Positions 5,776-9,833 of a stretch of 9,833 nt of DNA are shown here, one piece after another (the first letter of the stretch is position 1; each line of letters starts with the position of its first letter). The notes under the pieces were generated by a model that saw only the letters and a program-made list of their open reading frames with translations, was not told the origin of the DNA and ran no database searches. The translations under genes were made by a program, and so were the position numbers. The stretch comes from Rubrobacteraceae bacterium (lineage in GTDB: Bacteria > Actinomycetota > Rubrobacteria > Rubrobacterales > Rubrobacteraceae): positions 1 to 9,833 of the forward strand of contig JACCSM010000169.1 in NCBI GenBank assembly GCA_013698525.1, given 5' to 3'.

Positions 5776-6546
5776 TCATACGAGTAGGGAGATATAGTAT
5801 ACCGTCGGGGCCGTAAACAGCAGGCTGTCCACCCTGTCGAGGAGGCCTCCGTGGCCTGGGAGGAAGTTCCCCAGGTCCTTCACGTCGAGGATACGCTTCA
5901 GGGACGATTCGAAGAGGTCCCCGCACTGGCTCGAGACAGAGACCCCGGCGCCTATGACCAGGGCTTTCGCGAAGGTAAAGTCGAGGAACTCGAGAGCGAG
6001 GGGCGTGACGATCAGAACGGTCAAGAGAAGTCCGCCCACGCTGCCCTCGACGGTCTTGTTCGGGCTCAGGCTGGGGAACAGCAGGTTACGGCCGAAGAAG
6101 CGCCCGGCGAAGTACGCGCCCGAGTCGGAGACCCAGGGCCCAACCACGGCAATGAGGATGAGTACGACGCCGTATCGGGAGCGAGGAAACAGCCCCAGGT
6201 GGGCCAGCGGGACGCCGACCCATAGCGACATGAGTAGGACGGCGAGAACCGCGCGCAGGGTTCTTGTCTCGGGCCTTGCGGAGAGCCAGATCAGGGCCCA
6301 GGGCAGGCCGGCTACGGCGCCTGCGAGTATACCGGTCTGATGGTAAGGGATCGAGAGGAGGAGCGGGAGCGCGCCGGCGCCAAGAGCTGCGACAAAGGGT
6401 AGCGGCTCCAGGGCCCGCGAGAGCTCGTAGGCGGCCCCCGCTATGACTACGAGGAGAACGGCAATCACGGCCCACTTGCCGAGGGCTATGCTGGCGAGCA
6501 CGATCGGCGCGAGCGCCAGGGCGGTCGCTGCCCTCCTCAGGAGCAC
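5776..6546 (-). CDS. cdsA: Phosphatidate cytidylyltransferase (CDP-diacylglycerol synthase)
   Basis: CdsA makes CDP-diacylglycerol from phosphatidic acid and CTP at the membrane, the branch point of phospholipid synthesis. The 256 residues are mostly hydrophobic, with about seven or eight predicted membrane segments. Conserved blocks are DSGAYFAGRFFGR (141-153), SPNKTVEGSVGG (161-172) and the family signature at 214-240, starting SSLKRILDVKD and ending GHGGLLDRVD. The start is GTG at 6546, with AGGA 5 nt upstream overlapping the uppS stop (TAGGA). An AGGAGG a few codons inside the gene is not followed by a suitable start, and the N-terminal helix matches the family from the first residues. 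It lies 7 bp after uppS, and both genes act in membrane lipid supply. Confidence 0.95.
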   Translation of the reverse strand: MLLRRAATALALAPIVLASIALGKWAVIAVLLVVIAGAAYELSRALEPLPFVAALGAGALPLLLSIPYHQTGILAGAVAGLPWALIWLSARPETRTLRAVLAVLLMSLWVGVPLAHLGLFPRSRYGVVLILIAVVGPWVSDSGAYFAGRFFGRNLLFPSLSPNKTVEGSVGGLLLTVLIVTPLALEFLDFTFAKALVIGAGVSVSSQCGDLFESSLKRILDVKDLGNFLPGHGGLLDRVDSLLFTAPTVYYISLLV

Positions 6547-6553
6547 AGCGTTC

Positions 6554-7300
6554 CTAGACGCCGCCCCGGCGTCTGGACCGGGACCCGAAAGACGCGAGGG
6601 CGCGCACGAACTCCTCGGGGGAGAAGTCAGGCCACAGCGTGTCCGTCACGTAGAACTCGGCGTAGGCTATCTGCCAGAGCAAGAAGTTCGAGACGCGAAG
6701 CTCGCCGCTTGTCCGGATCACCAGGTCGACCTCGGGTACGTCGGGGGCGTAGAGGTAGCGGGCGAAGGTGACCTCGTCGATGTCCTCGGGAGAGAGACCG
6801 TCTGCGACTATCCGGCGGGTGGCGTCCACGATCTCTGCGCGCCCCCCGTAGTCGAGCGCGATGTAAACGTCGAGGGTGTCGTTGCCTGAGGTGAGATTCT
6901 CAGCCTCCTCCAGGGCTTCGAGCACCGGGGCCGGCAGGTGTCCCCGTCTTCCCAGGAAATGGAGCCTGGCCCCACGCTCGTTCAACTCAGGCACCTTCTC
7001 GCGGGCCGTGTCCAGAAAAAGCTTCATAAGCGTCTTTACCTCCCTCTCAGGACGCGCCCAGTTCTCGGTCGAGAAGGCATAGAGGGTGAGCGTCTTCACC
7101 CCGGCGCGGCCCGCCGTCTCGAGCAGAGGCGTGAGGACGGAGACACCGGCCCGGTGGCCGGCGGCGCGCGGGAGCCAGCGCCTCCTCGCCCAGCGCCCGT
7201 TGCCGTCCATGATGATGGCGACGTGACGCGGGGTCCGCTGTGGATCGAGGACGCGCTGCTCGGAGGAATCTGTGGGGAGGCGTTTCTCGGCGGGTTCCAG
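6554..7300 (-). CDS. uppS: Isoprenyl (undecaprenyl) diphosphate synthase, likely CTG start
   Basis: This cis-prenyltransferase builds the C55-type lipid carrier for cell-wall synthesis. With the start proposed here it has 248 residues, normal for the family. It has HVAIIMDGNGRWA (26-38, catalytic D32), GHRAG (48-52), YAFSTENWARP (74-84), DLVIRTSGELRVSNFLLWQ (192-210) and AYAEFYVTDTLWPDF (212-226). The first in-frame ATG (7210) is the M of MDGNG and would delete the first strand, and it has no ribosome binding site. No ATG, GTG or TTG exists between it and the in-frame frr TAA. Two CTG codons (7303-7301 and 7300-7298) directly follow that TAA, with GGAGG at 7313-7309, spaced 5 and 8 nt. The second CTG is preferred. 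Translational coupling with frr is likely. If CTG were not used, an error in the sequence or the shorter form would be the alternatives. Confidence 0.92.
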   Translation of the reverse strand: MEPAEKRLPTDSSEQRVLDPQRTPRHVAIIMDGNGRWARRRWLPRAAGHRAGVSVLTPLLETAGRAGVKTLTLYAFSTENWARPEREVKTLMKLFLDTAREKVPELNERGARLHFLGRRGHLPAPVLEALEEAENLTSGNDTLDVYIALDYGGRAEIVDATRRIVADGLSPEDIDEVTFARYLYAPDVPEVDLVIRTSGELRVSNFLLWQIAYAEFYVTDTLWPDFSPEEFVRALASFGSRSRRRGGV

Positions 7301-7313
7301 CAGTTAGACCTCC
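7298..7313 (-). promoter_or_regulatory. Ribosome binding site and CTG start pair of uppS
   Basis: Reading the minus strand: GGAGG (7313-7309), two bases, the frr TAA (7306-7304), then CTG CTG. The Shine-Dalgarno lies inside the last codons of frr. It decides the uppS start, because its spacing to the second CTG (8 nt) is ideal and no standard start codon is within reach. Confidence 0.65.
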
Positions 7314-7864
7314 GAGAGCTCGGCTTCCTTGTCGGCGAGAGCAGCATCGACCCTCTCGACGTAGCCGTCGGTGAGCTTCTGTAGCTCGTCCTCGGCCCTG
7401 TGCTCGTCGTCCTGGGAGATCTCACCTTCCTTACGCAACTCGTGCAGGTCCCTCATCTCGTCGCGGCGCACGTTTCTGACAGAGACCTTGCCCTCTTCGG
7501 CCATGCTCCTCGCCATCCTGACAAGGTCCCTGCGGCGCTCCTCCGTCAACTCGGGTATGGGAAGCCTTAGTATCTTGCCGTCGTTCTGTGGGTTGAGGCC
7601 GAGATCTGCGTCCCTTATGGCACGCTCGAGGTCTTTCAAGGAGTTCGGGTCGAACGGGGTTACAGTGAGGAGCCGCGCCTCCGGCGCACCAATGTTTGCT
7701 ACGCTTCTCAAGGACATCCTCGTCCCGTAGAGATCGACCTCGATCCTATCCAGGAGCGATGGGTTAGCCCTGCCCGTGCGTATTGTGGCGAAGTTGCTCT
7801 TCACCGACTCGACGGCCCCGCCCATCCTGCGCTCGGCCGCCGTCAGATCTATAACGTCAGACAT
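7304..7864 (-). CDS. frr: Ribosome recycling factor
   Basis: RRF splits post-termination ribosomes together with EF-G. The 186-residue length is standard. The family pattern is clear: AERRMGGAVESVKSNFATIR (10-29), then TGRANPSLLDRIEVD, followed by a TPFDP block (68-72), NPQNDGKILRLPIPELTEER (91-110), RRDLVR, then VSVRNVRRDEM (127-137) and the C-terminal helix. The ATG at 7864 follows the pyrH stop by one base. It has AGGAGG (7875-7870) 5 nt upstream, inside the pyrH glycine codons. The next gene, uppS, begins right after its stop in the same frame, and the end of frr supplies the uppS ribosome binding site. Confidence 0.97.
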   Translation of the reverse strand: MSDVIDLTAAERRMGGAVESVKSNFATIRTGRANPSLLDRIEVDLYGTRMSLRSVANIGAPEARLLTVTPFDPNSLKDLERAIRDADLGLNPQNDGKILRLPIPELTEERRRDLVRMARSMAEEGKVSVRNVRRDEMRDLHELRKEGEISQDDEHRAEDELQKLTDGYVERVDAALADKEAELSEV

Positions 7865-7865
7865 C

Positions 7866-8660
7866 TCAGCCTCCTCCGCCTCCGTTCGCCGTTCCCCACA
7901 CCAGCGACCCCACCTCTTCCCCTTGCAGGATGCGGCGCAGGTTGCCTTCTTTGAGTATATCGAAAACGACTATGGGCAAGTTCTCTCCGCTACAAAGCGT
8001 GGCCGCAGTGTGGTCCATGACCGAGAGGTTGTTGGAGAGCAAGTCCATATAGTTGAGCCGCGGCAGGCGCACCGCGTCAGGGTACCTCATCGGGTCCTTG
8101 TCGTAGACGCCGTCGACGCGGTTCTTCGCCATCAGGAGGGCGTCGGCCCCGATCTCCAGCGCCCTCAAAGCACCGCCCGTGTCGGTCGTGAAGAAGGGGT
8201 TACCGGTCCCGCCGCCGAAGATGACGACCCTGCCCTTCTCCAGGTGGCGTATAGCCCTCCGCCGGATGTAGGGCTCGGCGACCTCCTGGATCTCGATGGC
8301 CGTTTGAACCCGCGTCTCGACGCCGCGCCCTTCGAGGGCCGCCTGCAGCGCCATCGCGTTGATGACGGTCCCGAGCATGGACATGTAGTCAGCGGTCGCG
8401 CCCTCTATGCCGAGCTCGTCGGCGACCTGCGAGCCCCGGAAGATATTACCGCCGCCGACGACAACGGCCAGCTCGGCCCCAGCCTCGACCGCTTCGATCA
8501 CACCCTGCGCCGTCGAGTCGAGGCTGCCCGGGTCGATCCCGTAGCCGCCGTCGCCCGCGAGGCTCTCCCCCGAGAGCTTCAAGACGACGCGCTTTACGGG
8601 GCCGAGCTCAGGGAGCACGGCCCCGTCGGTCTCGGTCCTGGGTTTGGCGGACTCGTCCAA
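7866..8660 (-). CDS. pyrH: UMP kinase
   Basis: PyrH phosphorylates UMP to UDP with ATP and belongs to the amino acid kinase fold. Conserved blocks, numbered from the TTG start, are [10 protein letters not shown] (25-34), [11 protein letters not shown] (66-76), [16 protein letters not shown] (91-106), [16 protein letters not shown] (146-161) and [12 protein letters not shown] (179-190), with MDHTAATLC (215-223) near the end. The start is uncertain. TTG at 8660 (264 residues, 8 bp after tsf) is chosen because codons after it have GC-rich third positions typical of coding DNA. GTG at 8618 (250 residues) fits the core family length as well. Neither has a clear Shine-Dalgarno. The protein ends in five glycines whose codons contain the frr ribosome binding site. 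Confidence 0.94.
   Translation of the reverse strand: MDESAKPRTETDGAVLPELGPVKRVVLKLSGESLAGDGGYGIDPGSLDSTAQGVIEAVEAGAELAVVVGGGNIFRGSQVADELGIEGATADYMSMLGTVINAMALQAALEGRGVETRVQTAIEIQEVAEPYIRRRAIRHLEKGRVVIFGGGTGNPFFTTDTGGALRALEIGADALLMAKNRVDGVYDKDPMRYPDAVRLPRLNYMDLLSNNLSVMDHTAATLCSGENLPIVVFDILKEGNLRRILQGEEVGSLVWGTANGGGGG
7870..7875 (-). promoter_or_regulatory. Ribosome binding site of frr inside the pyrH glycine codons
   Basis: A perfect AGGAGG on the minus strand lies 5 nt before the frr ATG. It is part of the run of GGA/GGC codons that ends pyrH, followed by TGA, one base, and ATG. This implies coupled translation of pyrH and frr. Confidence 0.75.
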
Positions 8661-8668
8661 GTTTGCGA

Positions 8669-9256
8669 CTAGAGCTCGTAGTGGACGAAGCGTCGGATCA
8701 CGATGTTCTCGCCGACCTTCTGGATCGTTTCCTGAAGGAGATCGCCGACCGTCTTGTCCGTCTCCTTGACGTAGGGCTGCGTGAGGAGGGCTTGCTCTGC
8801 GACCCACTTCCTCATCCTGCCCTCGGTGATCTGCTTTGAGATATTCTCGGGCTTGCCCATCTCGGCGACCTGCTTCTCGACCACCTGCCGCTCTTCTTCC
8901 AGCGCCCCGGCAGGGATGTCCTCAGGCGAGACGCACATCGGCCGCATGGAGGCCACGTGTAGCGACACGTTGCGGGCGAACTCCTTGAACTCGGGCGTGC
9001 GCGCCACGAAATCCGTCTCGCAGTTGACCTCGACGAGCACGCCGACGCGCCCGTTGAAGTGCACGTAGGCCTCGATGAGCCCCTCTGTCGCAGCCCTCCC
9101 GCTCTTCTTTGCGGCCAGGGCCTGGCCTCTCTCCCTGAGAACCTTCCTTGCGCCCTCGACGTCCCCGTCGGACTCCTCGAGCGCCCGTTTCACGTCCATC
9201 ATCCCCGCGGCAGTCTCCTCGCGGAGCTGCTTGATCTTCTCTATCGTACTAGCCAA
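8669..9256 (-). CDS. tsf: Elongation factor Ts
   Basis: EF-Ts recycles EF-Tu by exchanging GDP for GTP. At 195 residues it is the short form (as in Thermus), with a UBA-like N-terminal domain, a single core subdomain, and the C-terminal module. The first signature is [16 protein letters not shown] (11-26), with Ala where TGAG usually has Gly. The second is [15 protein letters not shown] (76-90), containing the TDFVA contact to EF-Tu. The end [15 protein letters not shown] is typical. The start is TTG at 9256-9254, 5 bp after the rpsB stop; GGAG lies 11 nt upstream in the end of rpsB, a long spacing. The family N-terminus ([13 protein letters not shown]) begins exactly there and no ATG or GTG fits, so TTG is well supported. 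Confidence 0.96.
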   Translation of the reverse strand: MASTIEKIKQLREETAAGMMDVKRALEESDGDVEGARKVLRERGQALAAKKSGRAATEGLIEAYVHFNGRVGVLVEVNCETDFVARTPEFKEFARNVSLHVASMRPMCVSPEDIPAGALEEERQVVEKQVAEMGKPENISKQITEGRMRKWVAEQALLTQPYVKETDKTVGDLLQETIQKVGENIVIRRFVHYEL

Positions 9257-9261
9257 AGTTC

Positions 9262-9833
9262 TTACTTCTCCTCAGTCTCTTCGTCCGGCGCCTCCACTTC
9301 GACGCTACCGGACTCTTCTACCTCAACCTCTTCCGCCTCAGGTTCCGCGGCAGCCTCCGACTCCACGGCTTCAGGTTCGACGGCCTCTGTTGCCGCCTCC
9401 GGCTCCACGTCCTGCTCTGCTACTACCTCTGATTCGGTTACGACAACAGGCTCGTCCGCGGCGGCGGCCTCAGGCGCTGCTTCCGGTTCTTCCGGGACTT
9501 CCGGCTCGTCCGCCGGTGGCCCGGCGCTGGCCCCATTCGGAGTCTCGGTAGGACCGTCGGCCATCGCTGTCTGCAGGACCTCGGCGTCCACCTGGGAGTC
9601 TTCGATCACGGGCGGCACAGGGCGTTCCTCGGCCTGCACCCCCTCGCCCCTTCCGGCGATGATCGCATCGGCTACGAGCCTGGAGATCAGGCTTATCGCC
9701 CGTATCGCATCGTCGTTGCCGGGGATCACGTAGTCGACAACTTCGGGGTCACAGTTGGTATCTGTGAGGGCGAGCACAGGGATCTTGAGCCTGTTCGCCT
9801 CTTTGACCAGGAGCTCCTCGCGCTTCGGGTCTA
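9262..9833 (-). CDS. rpsB: 30S ribosomal protein S2, C-terminal part with a long acidic tail (5' end outside window)
   Basis: The visible 189 codons begin inside the gene, with codons complete from base 9831. The S2 core ends with [14 protein letters not shown], then [16 protein letters not shown] and [11 protein letters not shown], which are diagnostic of S2. After the core about 120 residues follow with roughly 41 Asp/Glu and only two Arg/Lys, plus many Ala, Pro and Val, in loosely repeating steps such as EPEA and VEPEA; the protein ends [11 protein letters not shown]2 normally stops soon after the ADAI segment, though acidic extensions are known in some high-GC bacteria. The tail is likely disordered. 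The stop TAA is 5 bp before tsf, and rpsB-tsf is a near-universal pair. Confidence 0.95.
   Translation of the reverse strand, partial: DPKREELLVKEANRLKIPVLALTDTNCDPEVVDYVIPGNDDAIRAISLISRLVADAIIAGRGEGVQAEERPVPPVIEDSQVDAEVLQTAMADGPTETPNGASAGPPADEPEVPEEPEAAPEAAAADEPVVVTESEVVAEQDVEPEAATEAVEPEAVESEAAAEPEAEEVEVEESGSVEVEAPDEETEEK

Noticed and set aside
7776..8672. 298-codon plus-strand reading frame
   Set aside because: Antisense shadow of pyrH with no recognisable protein features.
8661..8807. Extension of pyrH to an ATG at 8807
   Set aside because: It would overlap the conserved C-terminal part of tsf by about 140 bp, and the extra residues do not resemble UMP kinase.
9059..9733. Long plus-strand Ser/Ala/Thr-rich reading frame
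   Set aside because: It is the antisense of the repetitive acidic tail of S2 and the start of tsf; its low complexity mirrors Glu/Ala codons.

Overview
The window reads as one stretch of a high-GC Gram-positive chromosome. High GC third positions, frequent GTG and TTG starts, an actinobacterial-type housekeeping gene order and a Tat-exported ferritin-like protein suggest an actinobacterium. My best guess is a Rubrobacter-like lineage, but that rests on general resemblance and not on a search. All confidently identified genes lie on the minus strand, so they read from high to low coordinates.

Layout in the direction of transcription: rpsB (3' part, cut by the window edge), tsf, pyrH, frr, uppS, cdsA, dxr, rseP and ispG. 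These form a tightly packed array with gaps of about 31 bp or less and several stop/start overlaps. A weak hairpin follows ispG. Next comes a single gene for a Tat-secreted ferritin-like protein with its own promoter and a strong intrinsic terminator. Then comes a promoter with a short leader holding a terminator hairpin, followed by rimP and the 5' part of nusA, which overlap by 4 bp.

The array joins translation (S2, EF-Ts, RRF, and RimP for 30S maturation), UMP phosphorylation (PyrH), isoprenoid precursor synthesis by the MEP pathway (Dxr, IspG), the undecaprenyl lipid carrier (UppS), CDP-diacylglycerol synthesis (CdsA), a site-2 membrane protease (RseP) and transcription elongation/termination (NusA). 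This is a widely conserved bacterial neighbourhood, and I see no mobile element, CRISPR array, tRNA or rRNA.

The less ordinary parts are: (1) an intrinsic-terminator hairpin with a UUCG loop between a near-consensus promoter and rimP-nusA, which looks like an attenuator that NusA itself could control; (2) uppS, which has no ATG/GTG/TTG start that preserves its conserved N-terminus but has two CTG codons behind a perfect GGAGG; (3) a long, extremely acidic tail on ribosomal protein S2; (4) a decayed fragment of a SpoIIE/RsbU-type phosphatase on the plus strand between ispG and the ferritin-like gene; (5) a 33-codon ORF between the ferritin terminator and the rimP promoter, with a vague resemblance to PqqA-type peptides. 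I do not see a clearly new multi-gene system.
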